This document shows positions 17,401-26,766 of a stretch of 64,000 nt of DNA, piece by piece. This DNA is from CAVWXT01 sp963759115. Lineage in GTDB: Bacteria > Planctomycetota > Planctomycetia > Pirellulales > Thermoguttaceae. Position 1 is the first letter of the stretch. Every line of letters starts with the position of its first letter. A program made the translations under genes and the position numbers. Location of the stretch: positions 1,612,001 to 1,676,000 of the forward strand of contig CAVWXT010000006.1 of NCBI GenBank assembly GCA_963759115.1, in the 5' to 3' direction. The notes under the pieces were generated by a model. It searched no databases. It saw only the letters and a program-made list of their open reading frames with translations, and had not been told where the DNA came from.

Positions 17401-17651
17401 ACTATTCCAAGGGCATTTCGCAACTGTCCGTCAAAGCTGAATCGACCGTCAGCGTCCGTGAGCACCGAGGTCAGCACGGAATCCTCAGTGCCGCCAGTGA
17501 CCATTACCTTTACGCCGGGCAGCGGACGGCCGTTCTCGTCGACAACTTGCCCCGTCAACGGACCGGCGGGGCCGGCGGCATCCAATGCGCTGCCGATCAG
17601 CCATGCGGCAAGGCCGCAGGCAATACCCTTCTGCATCGTACTCATCCGCAT
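14465..17651 (-). CDS. Secreted protein with carboxypeptidase-regulatory-like repeats (frameshifted)
   Basis: The N-terminus is a signal peptide (MQKGIACGLAAWLIGSALDA). Then several Ig-like carboxypeptidase-regulatory units follow, each with a G.V.D..G.P..GV.V...G...........T..DGRF pattern (GQVVDENGRPLPGVKVMV, GVVRDPAGKPVANASIRI, GVVRDPAGRAIAGATLHA). A frame change near 15770 links to GVVKDAQDRLVPGAVVRV, and further changes near 15180 and 14805 link to a helical C-terminal region (GLRASAYLAIAKQGDRDVKT, then YRIGYAAIRAIENFGGREGL) that resembles HEAT-like repeats. The whole is about 1,060 residues. Its role is probably extracytoplasmic binding. No neighbour points to a pathway. Confidence 0.7.
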
Positions 17652-18103
17652 GGAAAACTCCTCGATGGTCGAACCATAACGGGTAGATTCTGGGCGCCCG
17701 TTTCAAGAGGATGGCGACCCTTCTCAACTTAATGGCTGCGAACCCAGTGTCAAGATAGGTTCGTTTTGCAACATCCAACCGACTGCCCGCCGCTTTGCCT
17801 GATTTCCCGGCAGGGAGACTCCGAGATCGCCAACTCGGAAATCAAGCCGTCGGAAATGAGGTTTCCAACACCGGCTGGCCGCATTGGGCGGGCGAAGGCC
17901 AACCACCTCGCCCCAAAGCACGACAGACACGCGGGTGCCAATGCTGGCTTGCCAGCAGTGCCGGTGCGCGGAAGCCTGAAGGGTTGTGTCAGTCGCTTAA
18001 GCCCGACAACCAGGGGCCGGCCGGCAGGGGTTCCGGCGCACTGGGCGCAGTTCTTTTCGCCCCACTGGCCCCAAAAATGCCTTGCCTTCCGGGGGCCGGC
18101 TCC
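17652..18103. other. Intergenic region, no feature seen
   Basis: A 450-base stretch between two minus-strand genes. It holds upstream sequence of the 17651 start (cctcgatggtcg) and no convincing ORF, RNA gene or clear repeat. Confidence 0.4.
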
Positions 18104-19576
18104 TCAAACCTCTTGCGGCTGGATCGGCACGGTGAACGTCGGCGCCGGCGGCGCGGCGATGGGCGCCGGATTGGCCACGGGCTCGGCCCGCGCCGGCGAC
18201 GCCGATGTTGGCCACATACGCGATTGCCGAGAAGGCGTGCTCGCCTCCGACGAGTCCATGCCGCGCACGTTCGTGAAGTAGCTGCTGATGACGTGCTCGA
18301 AGTACTCGGGACGCATCTCCAGGGGCAGATCGTGGTAGACGCAGTAGTTGTGGACCTGGTCCATCAAGTCGCGGGGGTGGCACCGCCGCATGGGACGGCC
18401 CAAGGGCCGGTAATGCTTGCGGATCAGGTACTCCACCACTTCCCGCCGGCATTCGCAGTGGAACGACCTGGCGTACAACTGGAATAGCCGGTGGAACTCC
18501 TCCTCGCTGGCATCGGCGATTTCGATCTTGTAGGGGATGCGCCGGAGGAAGGCCTCGTCCACCAGGTCGGAGGGCTCCAGGTTCGTGGAGAAGATGATCA
18601 ACTGTTCGAAGGGAACCTGGATCTTCTTGCCGGTCGCCAGCGTGAGGAAATCGACGCGGTTCTCCAGCGGCACGATCCAGCGGTTGAGCAGTTCGAGGGG
18701 CTCAACCCTCTGGCGGCCGAAGTCGTCGATCAGCAGGCAGCCGCAGTTGCTCTTCAACTGGATCGGCGCCTCGCTGGTCTTGCTGGTGGGATCGTAGCGG
18801 ATCTCCAGGGAATCCATGGTCAATTCCCCCCCACGATCACGGTGGGGCGGCGCACCTTGATCCATCGCCGGTCGTACTCGGCCGTCTTCACCAGATCGTT
18901 CTCGTCGTCCGCGGCGGGCTGATGGTAGGCGGCGTCGTAGAGCTTGATCAACTGGTTGTCTTCCACGATGACTTGCGGAATCCAGACCGCCTGGCCGAAG
19001 CACTTCGTGATCCGCTTGGCCAAGGTGGACTTCCCGTTGCCCGGCGGCCCGTAGAGGAACAGGCCGGCGCCGGAATTGACGGCCGGGCCCAAGCTTCCGA
19101 AGAGTTGGGGCTCGACGGAGATGTCGGAAAAGGCCGCTTCGAGTTGTTGCCGCCGGGGAGTCTCCGCGCGGATCGTCTGGGCCTCGACGGAAAGCACGTA
19201 GCTGATCAGCGGCACGGGCGCCGGCCCGACGTAGGCGCAGGCCGCCAGCGTAGGCGTCGGCGCGCTGCCGCCCTCGCTCGGCCAGCACGTAGCGATAGTC
19301 GTTCAACGGGGCCGAGCCGATATGGGTGATCAGTTGACGGTTCCGCAAGTCTTGCATCAGGTTTTCCAGAGCGTCAAACGGCAGGCACACGTGCTGGGCG
19401 ATGCCCCGGCCGCTGTCGCACCCTACGATGGTCAAGTGCTTGAGGATCAACGATTCGACCAGCGTCGTGCTCAGTCCGGTATCTTCCAGGGAACGCGGCA
19501 CCGAAGGCCAGAATCGTTCCTCGGCAAGCACCGGCGCCAACAAACTGCTGGGCGACTCGTGAGAAGTGGCGGACAT
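18104..19576 (-). CDS. AAA+ ATPase of planctomycete signalling cluster (frameshifted)
   Basis: An AAA+ ATPase. The N-terminal 90 residues form a helical domain (LEDTGLSTTLVESLILKHLT). Then, after a frame change near 19255, comes LFLYGPPGNGKSTLAKRITK (Walker A), followed after a second change near 18835 by CGCLLIDDFGRQRV (Walker B), FEQLIIFSTNLEPSDLVD (sensor 1) and FLRRIPYKIEI. The C-terminal lid has CHPRDLMDQVHNYCVYHDLP. The ATG at 19576 is 4 bases after the stop of the FHA-EAL gene, so the two form an operon. The Pro/Ala-rich tail (VANPAPIAAPPAPTFTVPIQ) is probably unstructured. The function is unknown; the fold suggests a remodelling ATPase. Confidence 0.75.
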   Translation of the reverse strand: MSATSHESPSSLLAPVLAEERFWPSVPRSLEDTGLSTTLVESLILKHLTIVGCDSGRGIAQHVCLPFDALENLMQDLRNRQLITHIGSAPLNDYRYVLAERGRQRADAYAGGLRLRRAGARAADQLRAFRRGPDDPRGDSPAATTRSGLFRHLRRAPTLRKLGPGRQFRRRPVPLRAAGQREVHLGQADHEVLRPGGLDSASHRGRQPVDQALRRRLPSARRGRRERSGEDGRVRPAMDQGAPPHRDRGGELTMDSLEIRYDPTSKTSEAPIQLKSNCGCLLIDDFGRQRVEPLELLNRWIVPLENRVDFLTLATGKKIQVPFEQLIIFSTNLEPSDLVDEAFLRRIPYKIEIADASEEEFHRLFQLYARSFHCECRREVVEYLIRKHYRPLGRPMRRCHPRDLMDQVHNYCVYHDLPLEMRPEYFEHVISSYFTNVRGMDSSEASTPSRQSRMWPTSASPARAEPVANPAPIAAPPAPTFTVPIQPQEV

Positions 19577-19579
19577 AGG

Positions 19580-20771
19580 TTACCTCGACAGGCCCCCGTC
19601 CCCCGTTATGCGTGGACGGCTTGGTCGTTGACGCTCGGTATCAGGATCAGCGGCGCGTCCGGGGGCTCCCGTGCAGAAGCTCCCTTGGCCAAAATGGCAG
19701 CCCAACTCGCGGCAACATGCCGCTTCCTCCTCGTGGGATATCCCCGTGGCAATGATCTGGCAGCCGGCGTTGCGGGCGTCGCGGACCATGGCCTCGACCC
19801 GCTGTTGTCGCGCCGGGCGCGGTGGATTCCCCGGGTCAGCGCGCGGGCCAGCTTGACGAACTCGGGCCGATTGGCCTCTTTTCCCTCTCCCGGCGATGTG
19901 CCCTCCGGCGCACTCGCCGTAGGCCATTCCCAGCCCCAGGTCGCGCGTCCGATCGTAGAACTGTCCGAGGTAGGCGTTGTCCGAGACGTTGTCGTGGGGT
20001 ACGACGATCACCAGCCGCTTGTTGGGGGAGACGACGTGGCTCAGGTCGACCAACGACTCGATCAGCCGTTGGCTGCCGATCTCGGAGCCTGCCACGGGCA
20101 GGAACACGTGCGCGCCCGCAGAAAACTCGCCCGCTTCCTCCGCGGCGATCATCCGTTGCAGTTGCCGGAGTCGTGCCGTCAATTGGCAGTCGATCTGCAT
20201 CAGGCGACGCTGTTCGGCCGCGAGATTCGACGGGGCCGCGGAAAGGCCGTCGATCGCTTCGTGTCCAAACAGCCCGCCTTGATCCAAGCGGACGATCGAC
20301 TCGAAGCGGACTCGAAGGCAGCGGCTCATCAGCATGGCATGCATGCGGCGAACCAGATAGATGGTGTCGTCCGCGGCGCCTTCGGGTTCCCGCCAGCCCG
20401 CAAGATCCATGATCTGCGTCGCCATGCGAGCTGGCCCGTTCCGACTGCGGGGCATTGAAGGTGAATTCCGCATCGCCGAAAACCACGACGTCGCCGCTCT
20501 GGAGCTTCGCTTCGGAAATCCGTTCCCCATTGACGAAGGTTCCGTTCGTGCTGTCGAGATCGTCGATGGAATAGACGCCGCCCTCGCAGTTGATCACGGC
20601 GTGCCGCCGCGAGACCCGCCTTGAATCGATGCGTAGATCGGCAGCGTCGTCCCTGCCGATCGAGAACGGCGTCGTGGTGATCGGCGTCCTCAACGGTGCG
20701 CTGCCATCCTCGGGATACTGTTCCAAGACGGCTATCTGTGGTGACTGTGGCCGAATGGGCTCCGTTCGCAT
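19580..20771 (-). CDS. FHA domain plus EAL-like domain protein (frameshifted)
   Basis: The N-terminal FHA domain has the hallmark residues: FSIGRDDAADLRI, VSRRHAVI and LDSTNGTFVNGERI, for binding phosphothreonine. After a frame change near 20420 comes an EAL-type domain: SIVRLDQGGLFGHEAIDGL, then IVVPHDNVSD, and finally, after another change near 19870, NAGCQIIATGISHEEEAACC and LGCHFGQGSFC. The EAL signature is altered (HEAID) and several metal-binding residues are not obvious, so it is likely a c-di-GMP binder rather than an active phosphodiesterase. The start at 20771 is the first Met before the FHA core. It is co-transcribed with the AAA ATPase. Confidence 0.75.
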
Positions 20772-21155
20772 CGTCTGATCCCCATCGCAAAGTGACGCCG
20801 GGAGCGTGTGAATTCTCGCCTCCCGTTTCGGCGGGCCGCAAAGCGTAGGTGGCGCCGCCCACCGAACCGAACGCATGGCGGCGGGCCATGCCCGCCCAAA
20901 GATTCACAGCCGCCAGCCGCCCGGGGGGCCGCCGGCCGGCGACCGCATGTCAATCAAGTATAGTCGCGTTTCCCTTGTCGATTCGCTCGCCCCCCCTGTG
21001 GGGTTGGCGGCCGGCTCGCTCGCGCCCTGTAACGTATACTTCATCCAGAATGTCGGAACATGCGCCCGTCCGCGGATGAGCTGGGCTTGCGTCGTCGGGT
21101 TGAACGACGTTTCAGGCCTTGCCCGGACGGTGCTCTTGAAGGGAACGACCGGGTT
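20772..21155. other. Divergent promoter region
   Basis: A 384-base gap between divergently transcribed regulators (FHA-EAL-like to the left, receiver-GGDEF-like to the right). A TATAGT box lies near 20957 but no well-spaced -35 box was found. No ORF with coding character is present. Confidence 0.35.
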
Positions 21156-22603
21156 ATGAACGCATCTACATCCACGATCTTGCTGGTCAGCAAGGATCGC
21201 GGCGATTTGAGGCGGCTAACGACGGTGCTCGCAACGACGGGCTATCGCTTGCAGCAGACATCGCAAAAGGAACAAGCGGCCGCGTTGCTGGCTGCCGACC
21301 CGCCCGACCTGCTGATCCTCGACGCGGGCCCCTCGCTCCGCCCGACCTTGGGGCTGCTGCAGATCGCCGATTCCGACCAGCAGGGCCGGCATCCGTATAC
21401 CCTGGTCATCGTCGACAATCCGACTCGGGAAGATCTCGTTGCCGCCGTGGAAGCCGGCGCCAACGATTTCCTGACAAAACCGTCGCCAACGGAGAATTGC
21501 TGGCGCGCGTTCGGGCCGGCAGGTGTTTTCGACAGTGCGAGCGGCGTCTGCTCGACATGGGTGGAACGCCCACCGTCACGGGCCTGCCCGGGTTCGCCGC
21601 GTTCGAACATCGTCTGCGACGGGAATGTCCCGGCCGGGACGGAAAGCCGGAACGCCATCGCTCGTCGTCGTGGACCTCGACTTCTATCATGCCATTCTGC
21701 GCCTGCTACGGCGAAGCGACCGGCGCGGCCGTTCTGCGAGCCGACCGGCCAGGCGCTGCGCGACGCCGCCAACGGGTCCGCCTCCGTGTATGCCCTCGGC
21801 GGGGACCGCTTCGCGGTGCTTCTGCCCGGCGTCCTGGAGGAAGGGGCCGCGTCGTGGGCGGAGCGCGCGCGGGAGACCCTGGCCGAGTTGGAGTTCCCCG
21901 TCAAGGAGCAGCGACCCTGCGGATTGCCGCAAGCTTCGGCGTGGCCGGCGCTGCCGCCGAAGAGGATTCGGAACGACTGATCGGCAACGCCCTGGAGGCG
22001 CTCCGCTCGGCCAAGTCGTCCGGGCGGGATTGCGTGGCGCGGTTCGGCGAATTCGCCGCGGAAGCCGCCGCCGGACCATGTTGCGGCGCCGCTTCAAGCT
22101 GCTTCAGGATTCGGTTGCCCGCGACATCTTCAGCCCGTGCGGCGTGGAACTGCGAGCCGACGACCGGTCTGGCCGATGCGGCGGCCCTTTTCCGGCGTAC
22201 GCGGCTGCCGGCCTTCCCCGTCGTGGACGAGAAGGGCGAAGTGGCGGGACTTCTCACCGACGAGGCGGTTCGCGCGGCGATCGCCTCCGGCGTCGCCGCG
22301 AACGTTGCCGACGCGATGTCCGCCGACGTGACGAAGTTCGACGAGCAGACCGATTTCGTCACCCTCCTCCAATACTTCGCAGAACATCCGGAGGCGGTCG
22401 CGATCGTCGTCCGCGACGGCAAGCCTACGGGCCTGCTCACCAGCGACAGCCTCGTAACGCCGGTCAATGCCACGGACACGCTACCCGGCCGCCGAGGGAA
22501 CCCCGATTGCCTGGGAGTACGCAATGGAGGCCGACGCGGTCTGACGGGATTCCCCGACGCGCCGCCCCGACTGCCTATGATACTTGATATTTGCGACGTC
22601 TGA
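21156..22603 (+). CDS. Receiver, degenerate GGDEF and CBS-pair protein (frameshifted)
   Basis: The product starts with a receiver-like domain (STILLVSKDRGDLRRLTTVL, DLLILDAGP with the candidate phospho-Asp, NDFLTKP with the Lys). A diguanylate-cyclase-like region follows, interrupted by several frame changes (about 21500, 21690, 21900). Its A-site reads LGGDRFAVLLPG instead of GGDEF, so activity is doubtful. The C-terminal part has a CBS pair (LPAFPVVDEKGEVAGLLTDE, VAIVVRDGKPTGLLTSDSL). The frames must be joined at four or more places to get this architecture, so exact ends are uncertain. The start ATG at 21156 follows GAAGGGAACG. Confidence 0.6.
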
Positions 22604-22665
22604 CGCTTGTCTTGCTGGAACCCGTTTCGCGCACGTCCCCACGGAGCGCAGTACCAACGATAGGA

Positions 22666-24352
22666 ATGGTCGTGTCGAGCGGACTACTAGATTCGATTTC
22701 CCGTTGCGACGACGTGCGAAGCACGCTCAACGGGATGCGCGCGTGCCAGGGTGAGTTCGAAAATGTCCTCGACGGCATGTTCGACGAGTTGCCCACGGTG
22801 CTCGAAGGGATGGCGGCGCGCCAACGGGACGCCGCGCAGGCAACCGCCGCCAGTCACCGGCAGGAAACCGACCGGCTTCAGCAACGTATCGCGGCGCTGG
22901 CCGACCGGCAGCCGCTCGATGGCGTGCAAAGCGCGCTCGAACGGGATGCGCACGTGCCAGGGCGAGTTCGAGAATATCCTCGACGGCATGTTCGATGAAC
23001 TGCCTGCGGTACTCGACGGGATGACGGCACGCCAAGGCGAGGCCGAGCAGACCGCCGCCGCCGAGCACCGGCAGGAGATCGACCGGCTTCAGCAACAGAT
23101 TGCCGAACTGACCGATCAACGAGCGCTCGTGGAGCGTAGGGAGGCGGCACAGGCGGCCGAGTTGCAGGCCGCACGTGAGCAAAACGCGGCGATGGCAGAC
23201 CAGTTGGCCCAACAGCAGCGTCAAACGCAGCACTGGCAGGAGACGGCGCAACAGAAAGCGGCCGAGATCGAAGGGATTGCCGCGCGCCAAGGGGACTTCG
23301 AGCAGACCGCCGCCGCCCAGCACCGGCAGGAAACCGATCGGCTTCAGCAACGCACCGCCGAGTTGGTCGAGCAGCAGGCGTCGGCGGAGCGTCAGCAGGC
23401 GGCACAGGCGGCCGAGTTGCAGGCCGCACGTGAGCAAAACGCGGCGCTGGCAGACCAGTTGGCCCAACAGCAGCGTCAAACGCAGCACTGGCAGGAGACG
23501 GCGCAACAGAAAGCGGCCGAGATCGATGCGATTGCCGCGCGCCAAGGGGAGGCCGAGCAGACCGCCGCCGCCCAGCACCGGCAGGAGATCGACCAGATTC
23601 AGCAACGTATTGCTGAGTTGGTCGAACAGCGGGCGTTGGCGGAGCAGCAGCAGGCGGCTCAGGCGGCCGAGTTGCAGGCCGCGCGCGAGCAGAACTCGGT
23701 GACGGCAGACCAGTTGGCCGATCAGCAACGACAGACGCAACACTGGCAGGAGACGGCCCAACAGAAGGCGGCCGAGATCGAGGGAATTGCCGCGCGCCAA
23801 GGGGACTTCGAGCAGACCGTCGCCAAGCACCGGCAGGAAACCGACAGGCTTCAGCAACGCATCGCCGAGTTGGTCGATCAACAGGCGCTGGCGGAGCGTC
23901 AGCAGACGACTCAGACGGCCGAGTTGCAGGCCGCGCAGGAGCAGAACGCGGCCATGGCCGGCCAGTTGGCCGATCAGAAACGTGAAATGCAGCACTGGCA
24001 GGAGATGGCCGAACTGAAACAACAGATGGCCGGAATCCATGCCCTGTTGGAGCGTCAGCAGGCAGGCCAACAGGCCCCGGCAGCCGACGAACAGGTCGCC
24101 GCGTCGTCGCCGCACTCCGCCGATCTGGGGCGTCCGCCGGATCGCCCGGAAGACTCGCCGGGCCATCCGCCGGCCCAGGCCGACTCGGTCCAGGGGCAGA
24201 CGCCGCCCGATCGCCAACCGCCTCCGTTGCCGGCAGGCGGCGGACGTACGACGGACTCGTCGGAGCAGATCTCGGAGCAGGATCGCCTGATGGCCCAGCA
24301 CCAGGCCCAGTGGGAAGAACTGCTTCGCAACCGTGCCAGGACGCAGAAGTAG
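22666..24352 (+). CDS. Long coiled-coil protein with 85-residue repeats
   Basis: An almost entirely helical protein of about 560 residues, rich in Gln, Ala, Glu and Arg. The N-terminal part holds two versions of CQGEFENVLDGMFDELP, 210 bases apart, with a frame change near 22940 between them. Then four tandem 85-residue units begin at 23021, 23276, 23531 and 23786, each with ARQG, EIDRLQQRIAELV, AAQAAELQAAREQNA and QTQHWQETAQQKAAEI. The C-terminus is Pro-rich (PPDRQPPPLPAGGGRTTD) and ends with EQDRLMAQHQAQWEELL. No signal peptide is seen. It follows the receiver-CBS gene in the same direction and may be a scaffold or cytoskeletal-type filament; this is inference. Confidence 0.7.
23021..24040 (+). 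repeat. Four tandem 255-bp coding repeats
   Basis: Units start at 23021, 23276, 23531 and 23786 (exactly 255 bases apart) and are highly similar at the DNA level, for example gcgcgccaaggggacttcga in units 2 and 4. The number of units is likely to vary between strains by recombination. Read in the wrong frame or strand they give long false ORFs. Confidence 0.85.
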
Positions 24353-24577
24353 GCGGCTCCGGTGGTTGTCCGCCCCGGCGACATCGTCGGCTGCGACTGG
24401 GACGGTTGCATCGTTGTCCCCATCGAAGTCGCCAAGGAAGTGCTGGTCATCTCGGCGCGGATCGCCGTGGACGACAAGAAAGCCCGTCGCCGGCTCTACG
24501 ATCGCATGGGCCGCAAGCCCGACGAGACCGTGGATTGGGAAGCCGCTGCGGAATATTTCAAGGACCTGCTGAGTTAG
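24353..24577 (+). pseudogene. 3' fragment of an RraA-family gene
   Basis: The frame directly continues after the coiled-coil stop codon and reads VVVRPGDIVGCDWDGCIVVP, then KARRRLYDRMGRKPDETVDW. This resembles the C-terminal part of RraA/HMG-aldolase-like proteins, where PGD-V-G-D-G is conserved. Nothing of the N-terminal two thirds is upstream, so it is a truncated fragment joined to the coiled-coil gene. The stop codon (TAG, 24575-24577) lies in the first bases of the MITE-like element that follows. Confidence 0.55.
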
Positions 24578-24596
24578 CAACCCGTTGAAAAAGCTG

Positions 24597-24666
24597 TAGG
24601 AGGCGACTCCAGTCGCCGATGGCGATGTAGAATCCGCTGCAAATCGGCGACAGGAGTCGCCTCCTA
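24597..24666. repeat. Palindromic repeat, copy A
   Basis: Arms at 24597-24620 and 24643-24666 are complementary over 24 bases with one mismatch (core ggaggcgactcc and ggagtcgcctcc). A closely related palindrome lies at 62343-62413. Confidence 0.8.
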
Positions 24667-25452
24667 GTGCGCTTGTGAGTGTATCGAATCAGCAAGGTGC
24701 AAGTCCTTGTCGAAGTTGGGTTTGAACTTCGTAACCGAAAGTAACTGCGTCCTCGTGAGAGGGGGTGGAGAGCAACTGAAGGTGAACGGCTGGTCCGCAG
24801 GATGACGAACTCGATTCGGCCGGTTGTCGTGGCGAGCCTGCTAGGAAAAGGCGAAGCCCAAGTGACGCTGTGGTCCTCGCAAGGGATGCGGTCGGCAGAC
24901 CGCGCGGTAAGCTCCGGGGGGAAACCAAACCAAGCCCCAGAGGCGGCAACAGGTGGTTGGAGGCGGAACGGTCGGAAGGTTTGATACATGAAGCAAGGAG
25001 ACCTGGGCGGGTACAAGGACGAAGTTCATTGTCCCTGATAAGGATACGAAGAATCGACCGCCCAGGAGTCAGAGCGTCCATACGAGCGAGGAAGCGGGGC
25101 AATGCCCGTCGAGCAAAGGGACGCAGGAAAGGGGATGAAACATGACGCACGGCCAAAACCACACCGTACCGCGAGTGTCGGCAACGACTAGCCACGACGG
25201 ACTGCGTCAGGCACACGTAACTTGGCTCAGATTGGCCGCACCGTCGATGTTGCATGTTGGTGGCCTTCCCGTGAAGGTCAGGGCCTTTCGCTTCTGCCGA
25301 TCCCGAGAAGGAACCTTGTTTCCTTCCCGCGCTCGGTTCACCAATCCTCTACGAGGTAACACCACTAACCGGAGAGCCGGATGCGGGAAATCCGCCAGTC
25401 CGGTTCGGAGGGAGGGGAGGCCGGGAACTTAACCGGCCTTCCCTACCCCTAT
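24667..25452 (+). ncRNA. ORF-less group II intron
   Basis: The intron begins GTGCG directly after the palindrome and ends with ...CCCCTAT at 25452. Domain V is recognisable at 25372-25406 (GAGCCGGATGCGGGAAAT, then the complementary arm up to CCGGTTC), and domain VI follows. The 5' region shares long blocks with the intron at 26767, such as gtaaccgaaagtaac and gcctgctagg, and domain V is identical. It is 786 bases long and lacks a reverse transcriptase, so it probably depended on the maturase of the second copy. Insertion right after a stem-loop is a habit of class IIC introns. Confidence 0.8.
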
Positions 25453-25611
25453 CAACCACAAGCCGACTTTTTCAACAGACTGTTAGCTCGGGGGGGACGC
25501 CGGAATCGGGCCGGTCGCCCCAAGACTGTCGGGCCGGCAACGAATATGTTAGAGTGACGGCCATCGGTCAGGCTCCGCTTCATCCTCGATTCACCAGACG
25601 GCGGGGTTCGG

Positions 25612-26541
25612 ATGCTACTCGCGCTGCGTGACATTACCAAGACGTACGGCAAGATCACCGCCTTGCGCCAGCTCTCGGTCAACGTGCCGCCCGGCGCCGT
25701 CGGCCTGTTGGGCCCGAACGGGGCGGGTAAGACGACCCTGATTCGCACCCTCCTGGGGCTTATCTCGATCGACTCGGGGTCGGGCGAAGTGCTCGGCATG
25801 GACTTGCACTCCCGGCGGCTCGACATCCGCCAGGCGGCCGGTTTCGTTCCCGAGGACGAGTGCCTCTTTCCCGCCGTTTCCGGGGTCGAGTTTGTCGCCT
25901 ACGCCGGAGAGCTGTGCGGGATGTCGCGCACCGACGCCCTGCAGCGGGCCCACGAAGTGCTCAACTACGTCGCGCTGGGCGAGGCCCGTTATCGGCCGGC
26001 GGAGTCGTATTCGGCCGGCATGAAGCAGCGGGTGAAACTGGCGGCGGCCCTGGTCCACGACCCGCGCCTGCTGATTCTCGACGAGCCCACCAACGGCATG
26101 GACCCGGCCGGGCGCCAGGAGATGCTCGAACTGGCCCGCGACTTGTCGCATGGCAAGGAGATGAGCCTGTTGTTCTCCAGCCATCTGCTGCCCGACGTGG
26201 AGTTCGTCTGCGATCACGTCATGGTGCTGGGCCAGGGCCGGCTGCTGGCGCAGGGGCAGATTCAGGAGTTGAAGGACCTTCACAACCACTGCTACGAAGT
26301 CCGCGTCAAGGCCGACACGAAGACTTTCGCCCGCCGCCTCAGCGAAGCCGGCTGTACCATGAAGGAACAGGACCACAGCCTCGTCGTGCGCTTGCCGCCG
26401 GGCGAGTCGCGACAATTGTTGTGGAAGCTCGCTGCCGACGCGGGGGAGCAGATTCGCTACCTGCGGCCCCAGCGCAGCACGCTCGAAGAAGTGTTCCTGA
26501 AGGCGCTCGAAGAAGACAATAGGCCGGAGACAACAAACTAG
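25612..26541 (+). CDS. ABC-2 type transporter ATP-binding protein
   Basis: This 309-residue protein is a complete ABC ATPase: Walker A GPNGAGKTT, Q-loop in GFVPEDE, signature YSAGMKQR, Walker B LLILDEPTNGMD and switch His in LFSSHLLPD. The C-terminal 80 residues form the extension seen in ABC-2 exporters. It is the first gene of a transporter locus with two permeases and a second ATPase downstream (28820-31816), now separated from them by palindromes and a group II intron. The substrate is unknown. Confidence 0.9.
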   Translation: MLLALRDITKTYGKITALRQLSVNVPPGAVGLLGPNGAGKTTLIRTLLGLISIDSGSGEVLGMDLHSRRLDIRQAAGFVPEDECLFPAVSGVEFVAYAGELCGMSRTDALQRAHEVLNYVALGEARYRPAESYSAGMKQRVKLAAALVHDPRLLILDEPTNGMDPAGRQEMLELARDLSHGKEMSLLFSSHLLPDVEFVCDHVMVLGQGRLLAQGQIQELKDLHNHCYEVRVKADTKTFARRLSEAGCTMKEQDHSLVVRLPPGESRQLLWKLAADAGEQIRYLRPQRSTLEEVFLKALEEDNRPETTN

Positions 26542-26583
26542 TGTAGTGATTTAGAATTGCGGGGATTTGTGATTTGGACAACG

Positions 26584-26766
26584 CTTTTGGCCCCGTAGGG
26601 GCATTTGACAGTAGCCCAGCAGTTCACTGCTGGGGCTGGAAACGCACCGTTCTCCTCGACCAAGTCCCGTAGGGACAACCGAATGCAATGGCTACGAATT
26701 CAACCGTCCCTCCGGGACGAAGGCAGAACGTGACGTCCCCTTTCCCAGCGATGAATCGCTGGGCTA
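26584..26766. repeat. Cluster of small palindromes
   Basis: Several perfect hairpins lie in a row: ggccccgtaggggc, cccagcagttcactgctggg, gtcccgtagggac, gtccctccgggac and, at the end, cccagcgatgaatcgctggg. The group II intron starts three bases after the last one. The series continues after the intron (gaccctccgggtc near 28700). Such clusters are typical of REP-like or MITE-like sequence. Confidence 0.65.

Larger units (their letters stand above)
24578..25482. mobile_element. MITE-like element carrying a group II intron
   Basis: The ends are 16-base imperfect inverted repeats, CAACCCGTTGAAAAAG (24578-24593) and CTTTTTCAACAGACTG (25467-25482), flanked by direct TTAG (24574-24577 and 25483-25486) as a 4-bp target duplication. 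Inside, a long hairpin (24597-24666) is followed immediately by an ORF-less group II intron. Without the intron the element would be about 120 bases, a non-autonomous palindromic element of MITE size. No transposase of its own is present. Confidence 0.6.

Noticed and set aside
23021..24040. CRISPR array
   Set aside because: The repeat unit is 255 bases with no spacers and is coding.
22727..24580. A 617-residue minus-strand ORF
   Set aside because: It is antisense to the coiled-coil repeat gene, is leucine- and arginine-rich by codon reflection, and has no family features.
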